A DNA stretch of 64,000 nt, from contig JBAJFG010000297.1 of assembly GCA_037903475.1 (NCBI GenBank), positions 1,798,001 to 1,862,000 of the forward strand, read 5' to 3'. Shown one piece after another: positions 1 to 10,833 of the stretch. Positions within the stretch are counted from its first letter, which is position 1. Each line of letters starts with the position of its first letter. Below the pieces are notes generated by a model that saw only the letters and a program-made list of their open reading frames with translations, had not been told where the DNA came from and did not search any database. The translations under genes were made by a program, and so were the position numbers. This stretch comes from Ancylostoma caninum (taxonomy: Eukaryota; Nematoda; Chromadorea; Rhabditida; Ancylostomatidae).

Positions 1-189
1 TTCGCGAAGCATCGGGGACCTAGCATATTATTTTCCACCCTCAATGGGCCCCGCGAGTGGGCGTCGATTTCCGCGTACGCCGTAGCCTTCTTCTCAACTC
101 CATTTGACGTCATTATCCACGTGATGTAACGCGGGGTGTTCGTCAGCCGGCCTGTCACTATGGCCTGTCGATGGCGTTCGATTGACTGG

Positions 190-557
190 GCAGAAGGATC
201 CCTCCCCCCGTAGACAAGGACTTATTTGTTAGAGGCGGTCCCTACTCGCCTCTCATGCGCCTCCCAGTCGTTAGAGTGCGAGCTTTTGGCCAAATCCGAA
301 CTGCAAGATACAGCCCACACAAAGCATTAGCACACGTCCACCCGCGTAAGTGCGTGTCCACACTCATATGCCGACCGTATGAATCGAATCCAGCACTGTC
401 AAACTAAGGAGTCCATGCCCTACATGCCCTAAATCTACCCGCGTCGCAGGGCGAGCGCATGGCTGCTTTTGGCCCGCGGGAACCCCCTGTCTGCCGCCCG
501 GGTCGCGCCACGTGGCCACGCAGCAAATCAGCTGGGATTCCTCGGATGAGGGGGATC
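190..557. repeat. GC-rich dispersed repeat, copy 1
   Basis: This stretch shares long blocks with 9170-9529: the run around 'cttatttgttagaggc', the 'gcgcctcccagtcgttagag' block, the 'acccgcgtcgcagggc' block, and the end around 'gggattcctcggatgag'. Both copies are much richer in G and C than their surroundings and lack a convincing ORF. I see no terminal inverted repeat or clear target duplication, so the class is unknown. The 189 bases before it are also GC-rich but have no match that I noticed in the window. Confidence 0.6.
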
Positions 558-1238
558 CGTGGCTGAGCCGCGACGCATCATCTATGCATTATCCTACATT
601 GTTTGGCGAGGCTCAGCTGACGGGCAGTGCAGCGTGAGGCAAGAATTTTTAAGAGAAATTTTAAGTGTGCAGTGTAGATATTTGTGCACCACAGTTGTTT
701 TCTCCAGTGAATTTATGCCAACTCCACATAAATTCCCAAGTTATTGCATTCTGCACAGCTGCAAAAAATAAGGTGGGCTTAAATACAATTATGAAACGCA
801 GTGTATTGTGGTCTATTTGTCGGAACGGAAAACAGTAGAGCAACAACACTCAAACTGGATCGTTCTATACAGGTTGTTCGAGCCGGGCCTCAGCTGACTT
901 GCAGGATCCTTGTCCCCGATAGCTCTGCATCTGAAACAACAACGTCGTCGCTCAGGATAGTCTTGGATGACTTGCATATGTCCACGATACTATCATGCAG
1001 GCGATGGCGGTTTGGGTGTTCAACCTAAAGTGGTTGTCGTTACATTGACCTAGAATCTCCAGCACAGAGTCGGCACTTTGAGTTTTTGTAGCAAAGTGGT
1101 GATAACTTGTTTCATTTTTTCTGCTGTGGCTGTGATTCTGCTCACAAAGTCGCTATTCTGCCGAGGCTGAGAAAGGGAAAAGAAAAGAACAGAAGATCTT
1201 ATTCAGTCCTGAAAATGAAAAATTTCAAAGTGGCTTAA

Positions 1239-1686
1239 AGCGCTCACGATAAAAAACGTCGTTGATTTCTTCATGAAATCCTACTCTGGAGGCTTCTCTT
1301 GTGCCCGTAGTAGAGAAAAATAGTAGAGAAAAGTCCATTCAAAAAGATAAGGTTTGCGAGAAACACTATGTTGTATATTGCCAATGAATGCCCATGTGGA
1401 CGAGATTTATCGCCTGAGATGGGTGAGGCCACCGAGATGTGGAAAGGATCGCCGCTACAGGGAAATCCTGATCGATCCTGTATCAGCTGAAAAACACAGC
1501 CGCACACGATCAGAGAGAATGGGGCAATGATGAGCATGGCGGGCGCATTTTTATATGCGTACGAGTTTTATTACTAGAGTGACTGCACGATTCGGAGTGA
1601 TTCCTTTTGCAGTTACCTCCAATTGATGGCACCTTTGCAATAAGTACAAATGCGAAAAAACTTTTTTTTCAGCATGAATGCTGCCC
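1239..1686. mobile_element. TTAA-flanked MITE, 448-bp family, copy A
   Basis: A non-autonomous element bounded by TTAA on both sides (1235-1238 and 1687-1690). Its ends are decayed forms of the terminal sequence AGGCAGCACTCACG and its reverse complement. The interior is the same sequence, in the same order, as the outer element at 57359-58568 once the insertion in that copy is set aside. Shared blocks include 'gatttatcgcctgagatggg' and 'aaaacacagccgcacacgat'. It has no coding capacity; ORFs across it are fortuitous. TTAA target duplications are known for piggyBac and Kolobok transposons, but the terminal sequence does not look like piggyBac. Confidence 0.85.
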
Positions 1687-2166
1687 TTAAATAATCGTGA
1701 TATAACCAGCATGTTATGCTATGGTCAAGATCCTGGTTTTTGGCGCACCAAATTGGATTGTCCGACGGATCGGCCGGCAATGACACGTCGATAGTCATGG
1801 AGCGCGCGCAGATAGCACGAAAATGTCAGAGATGCAAAGCCTGTCATCAAAAAGTCATCCGGAAGACTTCTTAGTCCCCGATAAAACATACGCCGATGTT
1901 GCGACAACTCCCCTTGATATGGTTCCGCGCCAATGTTCCTGTACATGCAAATGTGCACGTTCTAACATTTCCACGGTCGAAAAACGAGAGGCTTATTCAT
2001 CTTACTTTTCTTATCGACAATTGATTTGTAATGTTTGACTGATGTGTAGTGAGAAGGATGTAACCCGACATCAAGGTGAGGAAAGCGAGCATCAAAAGAT
2101 GACAGGAGAGTCCGTAACGTTCGCAGTTGATTTGTTCCGAGTTGTTTGTTGCTAACCTACACATAC

Positions 2167-2402
2167 GTTTTCAGAAAAAAAACTCAGTGGAAGTTCATTG
2201 AATTTCCCTAGGACTGGTTCGGTTCGGGAATGGGCCTCTAAAAATGAAAATGACTGCTGCTTATCGGCAGCGAATGTTTTACGCTTTGATTTTATGATTT
2301 TACGATTTGCTTCAAGATTAGCAATAATCTTCTTGTTCATCTTATCACTAAAGCACTCCTTTTTAGCGCAAAACTCTTTGATCTTCACCTCCTGTAGAGG
2401 AA
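2167..2402 (-). CDS. candidate exon, lysine-rich protein of unknown function
   Basis: I do not recognise this protein. The minus strand has an open stretch preceded by a CTTCAG acceptor (exon starts at 2402) and ended by a GTATGT donor (exon ends at 2167). The frame reads EFCAKKECFSDKMNKK followed by a helical, basic segment and ends NELPLSFFSEN at the donor. The composition (K, N, E, Q) resembles a charged alpha helix. The minus-strand candidate exon at 2796-3081 lies upstream and could belong to the same gene. An overlapping plus-strand ORF is less protein-like. It could also be chance. Confidence 0.3.
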
Positions 2403-2756
2403 CTGAAGCACGACGACGACATCTCGATCGCCGACGGCGAGGACAAAATCGACTAGATGCCGCGTGACGAAACCTCGTTGATTTCCTTCGTGAATCACTT
2501 CTTTTTGTGCGGTTTTCGAGTAGTTGGCCGAAAAATGAGCAAAACTTCCATTAAATGAATTGTGAGTGTTCCGAGTATGCCAGATTATGAATCAAAATAT
2601 ACCATATGATTTTCTGCTTTTCTTTTGCTTTTTTCTTTTCACTATAAGGAAGCATCAGCGTGTCGTATATCATCGTTTGTCTTATTTCGTGTTAATTTTG
2701 TTAGTTGTTCTCTATCACTTCCAACAAATCTCCAGGAATCACTGTCGTGCTTATTG

Positions 2757-2795
2757 TTAGAGGCAGCACCCACTGAAATTTTCAGCCCCAGGTTT
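2757..2795. mobile_element. orphan left end of a TTAA-type element
   Basis: AGGCAGCACCCACTGAAATT at 2761 matches the terminal consensus of the TTAA family found at five other places in the window, and it is preceded by TTAG (a one-base variant of TTAA). I find no matching right end before the next recognisable element, so this is either a solo end or the end of a larger decayed element. The broken DDE transposase at 3440-4560 lies close by, which makes a decayed autonomous element possible but unproven. Confidence 0.55.
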
Positions 2796-3081
2796 TCACA
2801 TTTTTTCTGACTGTTTGGGTACGCTGAGTCCCAATCTCACGTCGAAATTCGCCGAAAGTAAGGAAACAGAGCACTTTAGTGAGCTCCAACTTTGGTCAGG
2901 GGAGAGGCATCGGACGAGTGATCCGCTCTTTGCGGTGTCGACATGATCGATGCCGTCGCATGTTATCAGCTGATTGGGGATGTGGTGAGATGTCTGGTTT
3001 GTTTTGCTTCTCTCAAGATTCTCCGCTTTTTCCACGGCAACGGCTGGACTGATTTTGAGAAGTTTTAGTCGATGGACATTA
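2796..3081 (-). CDS. candidate exon, unknown protein
   Basis: No recognised domain. A strong TTTTCTACAG acceptor sits immediately before 3081 on the minus strand, followed by about 95 open codons reading NVHRLKLLKISPAVAVEKAE, then a mixed-composition segment containing HHIPNQLITCDGIDHVD and LSPDQSWSSLKCSVSLL, and a TGA at 2796-2798. A GTGAGA donor within the exon (after SANFD) is an alternative end and would allow joining to the exon at 2167-2402. The balanced composition and good acceptor argue for real coding sequence, but the gene is otherwise unresolved. Confidence 0.35.
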
Positions 3082-3439
3082 CTGTAGAAAATTCACACAA
3101 CACAGAATTCTTTCAAATTTTGCAGAGATGAGTTGTACCGCTCACCAATCATGAGCGTGACCATCGCTCAGCATTGCAACCCAGCCCTGTCGAAGAAAAT
3201 CTGAGGATTCGAGTGGTAAGTTCCACGAAGGAATTTGGTGAAAAAGAGTTTTGCTGGTGATGCTTATGGTACAAACATCACAAGCTCAATGAAAACTTAG
3301 ATTTTGGGCTGAAGTGAATGTTGCTAAAAGCAGAAAGTAAGAATTGGAAAATTTGTGTGCGCACTAATGCAAAATGGTATGCTGAATCCTCCTTACTATG
3401 CATTACACATGAGTGGACACGAACATTTATTGGACAATT

Positions 3440-4560
3440 CATCTAGAGCTGTGATATATACAGCAATCAAAATTCTTCTGAAAACTCTTCCACACATTCG
3501 TCCTCGTCTGAACTGAGGACTCGAACAAGTCTTCAGCCTCCTCTCCATCAGAGACTTCTTCGGCATCGATCATCTCCTAGATGTCGACTTCATTAGACGG
3601 CTCCTCATGGTGTTCTCGATGAGCGTCCAGAACAACTTTGTTATCTGATCTCGTCACAGGCGTTCGACCGGAGACTTGAAGACCATCCTAGATGTTCTTG
3701 TGAAGTATTTGCGCCGAGCCTCAATAATTCGTTGTACCCTCCTTTCATCAGCCGCCTCCGTAAGCGTGAGGGTGTTGAAATGCATCGTAGCCAGCATTGC
3801 GTAGAGCTTTTAGGTGAATAGAGGGCTAAACTAACAATTTGGTTCATGTTACAAGCCCTAAGTGAACAACTAGTACTCACTAATATACTCCTTTCCTGCA
3901 ATAAAGCCTATCCAGTGCGTTCTTCGACCCACATATAGAGGTTTCTCCTCGCGGGATAGCTTTGGCCAAATGCTTTTGCAACGTCTTGTTGTGCACCAGC
4001 TGCCTCAGCTTCTCAAGCGCAGGAGTCCCCTCCATGATGCTCGCTCAATATCTTCCAAGGGTCCATGGCCGCACCTGGTGTATTGGCCCGTCGCTTCCTC
4101 CTATAAAAGTGGTGTGGTAGACCGCTTTGAAGCATACCTGAAACAAAACTCACCTTCGCCCAAACATGCTCATCCTGTTCGTATTTGAGACAAGTGTTGA
4201 AAATATGCCGAATATTCTCTTCTTCCGCCACTTCTATGGCCTGCCACATGTGCGTCTTGATACCAGACGGCTAGAGGGGCACCGTTTCTTTTTGCTTGGC
4301 GACCTGCAGATGTGCACTCATTGCCTTCAAGAATATGGCCTTCCGTGTTATTACTGAAACTAACTTACCTTTTTAGTTGTTACCGAACCATTTCACCAAG
4401 TGCCAGCCATCCCAGAAATGCTGTGAACCGCTTGATTCCTCCTTCCTATCCTCTAAGAGTGAAGAGAAGGAGTTGTTCCTATCCGTTGTAATGGAAGAGG
4501 TTTTTCATCCATCTGCTAATAACCACCTCAGTCAGTAGCCACCTCAATAAACGCCTCAAA
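3440..4560 (-). pseudogene. broken DDE transposase, TDR...WHLVK family
   Basis: Minus-strand fragments in shifting frames line up in the order expected of a eukaryotic DDE transposase. They are ITTDRNNSF (near 4490), HFWDGWHLVKWFG (near 4400), THMWQAIEVAEEEN and QDEHVW (4150-4250), GTPALEKLRQLVHNKTLQK (near 4000), a TSICGSKNAL segment (3910-3950), LATMHFNTL (near 3790), and an acidic tail (DGEEAEDLFE, near 3530). From family knowledge, I associate this order with THAP-associated, Kolobok- or Mutator-like transposases; the exact superfamily is uncertain. In-frame stops (for example after ETVPL and after SNEVDI) and frameshifts show it is dead. One or two short introns are possible, because GTAAG and TTTCAG signals lie between fragments. 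Confidence 0.6.
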
Positions 4561-4599
4561 ACTTCTATTCCCATCTGGGAGCTGCTCCCGCCTGGAACA

Positions 4600-5430
4600 G
4601 AGAAGAGTAACATGTCAAAAAAGGAACAAAATATTTCTGTGCATAGACATTATTTGGTTGTAATCGCACTGGTTTCTGAGCGATGTACCATTTCAGTGTC
4701 AAGCACCAGATTAGTTTTTACGTTTACCATGACGACCTTTCCAATGAGCGCGCTACATATATCCGCGACTATCAAACGCACCATCAGCAGCTAAGTCTAG
4801 CCCTTCTGTTCCCTAAATGTTGAACTTTGTATATGTGCAATTCTTTTATGAATGGAATTCTCAGCTCTTACCTCGTATCTTCTCCGAATCGCATTTAGTA
4901 TTCTTTGCTGGTGAAGAAGATACACTTTTTCAATCCTCACCATCTTGAAGGCGAAGAGCATGACCACGTAATCAGTCACTAATAATGATGCCCTACTATA
5001 GTTATACTCGTTGCAAAGGTTATACGGGTTTTGTACTATAGTTCACAACAACACAAACTGATATGCTTCAAATTTTGCTGGACACTGAACAAAGTACTAT
5101 TCGTAACCCAGTTAGTCGATAACAAGAAAGCAGATGAGCACCAATGGACACCTGGGAATGAGCTCAAATCTAGGAAGAACAATCACAGTTGGAATAAAAG
5201 TGTTTCGCCCCCAAATTCCAGACACAAAAACAATGCTGATTGAAAAGGCTTCCGGGGCTCATCATTAGGGCACGGAAGCATCAAAAGAAGGAGAAACACT
5301 ATTAAAATGAAAATCTAAACGAAATAAATAACAAATGAACGGAAGAAATGAATGTGAAATAACGAAATCACCACAAAAGTTACAAATTACGACTATGAAA
5401 GAAAAAAGATTAGCCAAAACATCGAAGTGA
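4600..5430. other. no recognisable gene
   Basis: AT-rich intergenic sequence. Short ORFs on both strands lack domain patterns and splice context. I see no element termini here. Confidence 0.6.
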
Positions 5431-5449
5431 GATTAATTGAAAACGAAAA

Positions 5450-5920
5450 ATACCTCCAGGAAGCGTTGGACAGCAGAGTGCGGTGGGGAACAAGGGGCAC
5501 CTGGAAACAAACGAAAGTGAACAGAAAATACAAAAAGCAACATTCCGTTGTGATGGTGGTTAGACCACGCCCATTTGTTTGTCGATGTAGTTTTTAGTTC
5601 GGGTCTTGGCCGGCCGCTAACCGGCCTTTCTTTTCTATTTTTGCTTGTTATTCTCAATAAATTTTTGTTCATTGAATTTGCAATACAGAAGCATGTGATC
5701 TCTCCAATCCGGGAACATGACATGGAGGTCCCGGGGCGGATTTTGAGGATATTACTTGGCCATAACCCAAACTCCGTTTTGTAGGCCAACAAAACGCGAA
5801 AATAATATCTCGAGGTATTCTTTCTTCTAATAAACAAAAGTCCGTGACTTGTTCCGCATGCATTTCCTACGAAAAGCAAAATATGGCTGTTCAATGTGGC
5901 ATGGAAGTGGCACAGTAAAA
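5450..5920 (-). CDS. weak candidate exon region, unknown
   Basis: The minus strand is open for about 160 codons (5433-5924). Inside it a good acceptor (TTTGTTTCCAG) and a GTATTT donor delimit a mini-exon at about 5450-5497. The upstream part includes a basic, polar stretch (ERPVSGRPRPELKTTSTNKW). I recognise no domain. The long opening could be chance, so only the splice signals make it worth recording. Confidence 0.2.
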
Positions 5921-6646
5921 CCAATATTCACAGCACTTCCGAAATGGAAAACTATGCAAAATTATGTTTGTTCTGAGCTTTTTTTTTACCACAAAGAGTT
6001 ATCGGATCCTAACATAGGGCTGCGAGAAGTACGATGTTCACTAGCATAATACAAATTGCGGTTCTCAGAGTGACATTCGCATATTTCGGTTCAAGTTAGC
6101 GAAAAAAGTTCGGGATACGGTTGTTTGGAAAAGAATCACGACTCCATTTCAAACTAGTCCTTTAATTTTATCAACTTCAATTTCTACTGCCGTCCATGCC
6201 ATGCTAACATGTAAATATTGAAAATATGAGTAACCAGAAGTTAAAAAAGTCAATCACGCGCATTAGTTTTGTGTGCAGAAATTTGTTGTCTCACTGACTA
6301 TCTCGTAAAGGTTGACCTCGAAAAAAAAACTATAGTAACGCCGCCATAAAGGGCTGTTATACGCAATAAGAAGTCACTCCACGCAGCTCAGGTCACCACT
6401 CAGACACTCGTTGCGTGCGATCTGCGGGCAATTGCAGGGCGGGCGGCGTCGTGCCCCGCCGCTCGCTCTGTAATTGCCCGCGAATGGCATGCAATGGGCC
6501 GCCGATGGCTGACCTAAGGCTCGCCGCTCACCCTGCAATGAAATTAATCGATTCTACTCGAATGTTTTCGCTTTGGATGTCTCATGACGTGTCGTTGTGT
6601 TCTAGATGTGACTCTTGTAAGAAATTACATTTATTATTATCCATTA

Positions 6647-7264
6647 CTAGCGCCCCATCGGGACGCTAGAAAGTGGAGTGGGGCTGCCAATTAAGGTGTG
6701 TGCAAAAGCTTCACACATTCGAAATGCTTAGAAAATTAGCAAATAAGAGTAACTAATCATTAGCTGAGCTCAATTGCAAAATCCCCCCTATAAATTGCGT
6801 ATACTCTACGGGCCTGGCCGCCTCGCCAACGTTGGGCTTCGAGTCTTCTCGCGATCCTAACCTTGCTTGCTCGCCAACGGCTCCACAGCGTACGCACATC
6901 CCTTCGAGGTGGTTATCGTCCACTATTTCAACTTTGAGTAGAGTCACTAACAAGGCTCCTGCAGAGGGGCTATTCTGCTCCGTACATTGCTGCTTTGCAA
7001 AGTCAAATCGTTGTTAACAGTCTCGGGGGGGGAAGGCTCGAGACCGCTAACCGCTGGTCCCACCGCGAAATCCTGAATGCACCTTACTTCCACTACGTCT
7101 ATGCACCTATGACGAACCATCGGCCGAATGCCCCGCCGGCTTCACATCTTCGCGAGCACTGTCTATAACCGAGCCCTATGATAAAAGCATGCGATCACGT
7201 GCCAGTCGCCTACCGCCTGCGCTCTAGAAAATTTTGTTGCACAACCATGATTTATATAAGAGGA
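6647..7264 (-). mobile_element. Helitron-like element, short copy 1
   Basis: Read on the minus strand the element starts with TC (TCCTCTTATATAAATC, preceded by A). It ends with a GC-rich hairpin (AGCGTCCCGATGGGGCGCT) that runs into CTAG and is followed by T. The 5'-TC, 3'-CTRR and A/T insertion site are the hallmarks of Helitrons; here the hairpin overlaps the terminus, whereas classical Helitrons have it about ten bases inside. Both ends match the copy at 10834-12533, but this copy lacks the minisatellite interior. No Rep/helicase coding is present, so it is non-autonomous. Confidence 0.6.
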
Positions 7265-7779
7265 TTCGTGATAGCATTTGCACAGCATTTCAGATTTAAT
7301 GGGCTGTAGTTCAAAGAAGAAATTATTTGTTAACGTAAATACCAGTAAGTTCATCGTAGTTCATAGTTAGGATAAACATGGCTGATTTGCATTGTTTTGC
7401 CTTGATTTCAGAAGCAATGATAAATTTGCTAACGATGACACAAGAAAAAAAAGTGAAAGTTAGCGTTGCTGGAATGGAATCGGTAAGGTTCATCTTAACT
7501 GAGTAGCAATCATCACAATAAATAACACCAGCAACATAGCGATCACAATAGAATAAGGCTACCAGAACCAAATGAGATGGGTAACACATAAAATCACCTT
7601 GATCACCTTGACTCCCGTTGATCTTCGGGTATACCGAGCGGGCGCCAGCAATCCTTCCATTTGTCCCTCTCGCGAGCCAGAGTTATCCGGTGGATTCTGT
7701 CCGTTCGAGGGACACGGAGAGCATCATATCTATCCTTGAAGGACTTCGTGAAGAAGTCTGACTATCGGATCGGTGGTCT

Positions 7780-7930
7780 TCCTTAGCCGTATTCCGGCGC
7801 GGTTTGGCCCAGTGCCATGCGTGGCCAACTGGGCCATATGCAATGGCCTCGTATTCCGTGAGCAGCGCGCGCGATTCGAAATCGGTGCTCACTGGGCCAA
7901 GCATGGCCCACTACTTTTGGTAGGGCCATG
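7780..7930. repeat. GGGCCA-rich repeat, left arm
   Basis: Sequence dense in 'gggccat' and 'tggccaa' words, beginning 'tagccgtattccgg'. A related block in opposite orientation lies at 8930-9060 and ends 'cggaatacggcta'. Apparent ORFs here and in the partner (R, W, A and M rich) are produced by the repeat words and are not genes. Confidence 0.5.
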
Positions 7931-8102
7931 CGACAAAATCTTTGTGTTTTGTCCGGATTCATGCATAGTTTTCATTGTTTCAGCGAAAGGGCCTTTTATA
8001 TCGTTCTTTCTACAGATGTTTTCAATAATGGCATAACACTGTTTCGTCTCTTTGTACACTTGTCAGAGGAGGTTTCTGCGCAGGAATGGGAATATTCAGT
8101 GG

Positions 8103-8656
8103 CACTATTCGGCTAGTTCTGCAACAAAATTTCGAAGTGAAATATCTCGCCCATACTTCGCCTAAGGGGTTATTCGAGGTGCTGGACACGAAAATCGTAT
8201 CCGTTTCGTACCGCTACTTCGTTTTCGTAGGGTAACTATAGGCATACTGTACAGATGGAATCTCTCTCTCTCGCAATCCTCTCAAATTTTATGTAGAGGG
8301 GTTATTTTAGGTGTTGATTATGAATATTGCATGCATTCTCTATCGTAAACCCCATTTTGTTAGGGATAGGGTAGGTATACTGCAGGAGATTAAAAGAAGA
8401 TGACGATTTCGAGGAGAAAACGAAGGTGGCATGCAAAATAATGTTGATAATCGTGACCGGCGCCTAAAACAACCCTTCTACGCAAAATATAAAGGATTCT
8501 GTAAGATACGGGGAAACTCCCGCAACCCTACAAAAACGGAATAGCGATACAAAAAGATACGATATTTGTGTTTAGCTCCTCAGACAACCCTCCTAGGCGA
8601 AATTGGGGTGAAAAAACCTTCACCGGAATGCTTGAGGCAGAACTAGCCGAATAGTG
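8103..8656. mobile_element. foldback (long inverted repeat) element, about 554 bp
   Basis: The outer 20 bases (CACTATTCGGCTAGTTCTGC, 8103-8122) recur exactly as the reverse complement at 8637-8656. Complementarity continues inward in diverged form: the 'cttcgcctaaggggttattc' block pairs with 'caaccctcctaggcgaa', and 'cgaaaatcgtatcc' pairs with 'gatacgatatttgtg'. The two halves therefore form a long hairpin. I could not define a clean target duplication. No coding capacity. Confidence 0.75.
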
Positions 8657-8929
8657 GCCTGAACTTATTTATAACTCTCGTTGATTTAGTGACAAGGGCA
8701 ATAAATACTGGATGCGTGCCTTTTACATGCGTGCGTTTGTATGATGAAGTATGGGCACTCGCAGCAATGACGCGGCTCACGTCCGCATCTAGTATGAATT
8801 GCCCTTCCGACAATATGAGTATCCGAAGCGTGAAGACGTCTCTCACCCTCTATACTAGGTGATGAGTTCTCAGTCTGTTCGTTTTCTCGCCTACAACGCT
8901 TTAGATAACGTGGTAAAAGGCGCGCTTGT

Positions 8930-9060
8930 GGACAGGGCCAGTGGCTCACGCCGGAATACCGGGTCATACGCGATGGCCCATGCACGCTTGGCCAGGGCCA
9001 TGCGCAACTGGGCCATGCGTCGCTGGCCCAGCAGAGTTCGGAATACGGCTACCTGTCGTG
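8930..9060. repeat. GGGCCA-rich repeat, right arm
   Basis: Partner of 7780-7930 in inverted orientation, made of 'gggccatgcg' words and ending 'cggaatacggcta'. The foldback at 8103-8656 lies between the two arms. Confidence 0.5.
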
Positions 9061-9116
9061 CGTTGATGGCCAGGAGAGGAGGTTGATGGCCAGGATAGGA
9101 GATAGCCTGCTGGGCT

Positions 9117-9530
9117 CTATTCCCCCGTGGGAGGCTGGAGTGTGATATCACCGGGAAGAAAGTTAGCCGGGCTTCCCGGGAGTGGACGATGGAGCTTATT
9201 TGTTGGAGGCAACTCCGAAACGTCTCCCTTGTACCTCCCAGTCACTTGAATGCAGGGCTTTTGGTCGGATAGATGTGCAGGATACAATCTGAAGACACGC
9301 AAGCACACCCATGCACGCATGCATGAACATGCCCACGCGCTGACAGAAGGTATAGATCGTTCCGACACTGCAGAGACAGGGAGTCCATCGCCTGAATCCA
9401 CCCGCGTCCCAGGGCAGGCACAAGGTCACGTTTGGTCTGCGATTAGCCCCCTATTTGCCACCTGGGGACGCGCCACGTAGCCTCGCGACTAACCGGCTGG
9501 GATCCCTCGTATGATGGAGATCCGGGAACA
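9117..9530. repeat. GC-rich dispersed repeat, copy 2
   Basis: Second copy of the repeat at 190-557, with shared blocks in the same order and orientation, ending around 'ctgggatccctcgtatgatg'. ORFs on both strands within it are repeat-derived. The boundary on the left is unclear because the GGGCCA-rich block adjoins it. Confidence 0.6.
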
Positions 9531-9975
9531 CATAAAATATGAAATAATAAACGAGAGTGTGAGGAAGTAGCAAAAAATGAAAACGAACTCACTTTACACA
9601 ACCAAGAAATGGAGGAAGCAAATGTACAATCGATCAAAATGGTTATTTATGAAGAACAAAGCACGTCGTCGTACTTACAAATACTTGAGCCCATTTATCA
9701 CTCATTTTCTTCATTATTTGCAAACATGTCCGGGCCTAGTTCCGCATCCACTTGTGGTGCTGGACGTTTCGCTTGTCTCTGAAGATTATGAAGCTTTTGT
9801 CATCGAATATAATCTAGTGGAACACATCGTGAAATCATAATTACGTTGCTCGGAAGCCATTTTCTCTCACCGTCATAGTACGAATAGTACGAGCACACGT
9901 CACGTCTAAATGTTTAAGCTGTCCTAAGGGTCCATTACTTTGATATATCAATTTAAAGCGCTCATAAAAACTTAC

Positions 9976-10756
9976 AGTGCCACCTGTAACGCTTTCATCA
10001 AATGTGGACGCCATAATCGACGCTCCTTAATTACTTGTTCGAGGCTTTGACTGCGCTCTTCTCCAGTAGAACCCAGGCACTTGTAGAAACTGCGTATAAC
10101 AACATATTTTTGGTGTTGAATGTAAACTAAAAGTGTTTTCCTCTAATATTCTGAATACCTTGATAGCTGCAGATTCCTACACTCTCTGGATTTTAACTCA
10201 TCGTATCCGTATCTCAACGTGTCTTCGAAAACCCTAAAATTATTTGTTAAATGTTGTAAGTATACTGCGATTCCCTTACCTCTTAAGACGAATTCGACCT
10301 CCGCAGCTGGCACATTTTTTAGTTTTGTGTCCCTGCCAGTTTTCTTGCTCACTCCTACAGAGTACTCCTTAATTTTTTTTTCTGAGGGATTGGTGATCTG
10401 AATTGAAATGTTTGTGGCATTTACTGGCATTTACTTCCAATATAATAGTAATAATAATAACTTACGCGAGTGAATAAAAACCTGTATGGTGAGGCCAGCT
10501 GCTGATATGTGTTGTACTTTTTACGCGGTTGCCACTCTTCCGTCACCGCGCATAAATCGTGCTAAAACAAACGAGTTTATTTAGGGAAATGCATGTGTGA
10601 ATGTCGCTCACCTCGATGATGAATGGGGCTCGCTTCGATGCTCCGTGAAGAGGCGCAGTTTTGCAAACTTATGTGCGGTGCAGTGGTTGGAACAGCTTTC
10701 TCGGTAAAGTCGGAAACGCGATGTTCTTTCAGTCTATTTACATTGTTTGTTTCCAA
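9976..10756 (-). CDS. multi-exon gene of unknown function (four candidate exons)
   Basis: I do not recognise the product. Four minus-strand exons have strong signals. Exon 10612-10756 has a TTATTTCAG acceptor and GTGAGC donor and reads LETNNVNRLKEHRVSDF. Exon 10466-10561 (TTTTAG, GTAAGT) contains EEWQPRKKYNTYQQLAS. Exon 10280-10397 (AATTCAG, GTAAGG) reads ITNPSEKKIKEYSVGV. Exon 9976-10126 (CTTTTAG, GTAAGT) contains GEERSQSLEQVIKERRLWRP. Exons two and three join in phase. The first-to-second junction and the stretch around 10143-10260 do not keep phase, so there is an unseen exon, a sequence error or early decay. The gene probably extends in both directions. Confidence 0.45.
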
Positions 10757-10833
10757 CTGAAATAAGCAGAAAATATGAATCAAAACAAGCTACGAGAGAT
10801 TTCACCACCAGCCTATTTGCAAGTATTTATTTA

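Noticed and set aside
1271..1537. Minus-strand ORF in the 448-bp MITE, with a related ORF at 58157-58390
   Set aside because: Similarity between the two ORFs reflects the shared MITE sequence; nothing indicates coding conservation.
8859..9480. Overlapping ORFs rich in R, W, A and H
   Set aside because: They lie in the GGGCCA-rich block and the GC-rich dispersed repeat, and are open in opposite strands at once.
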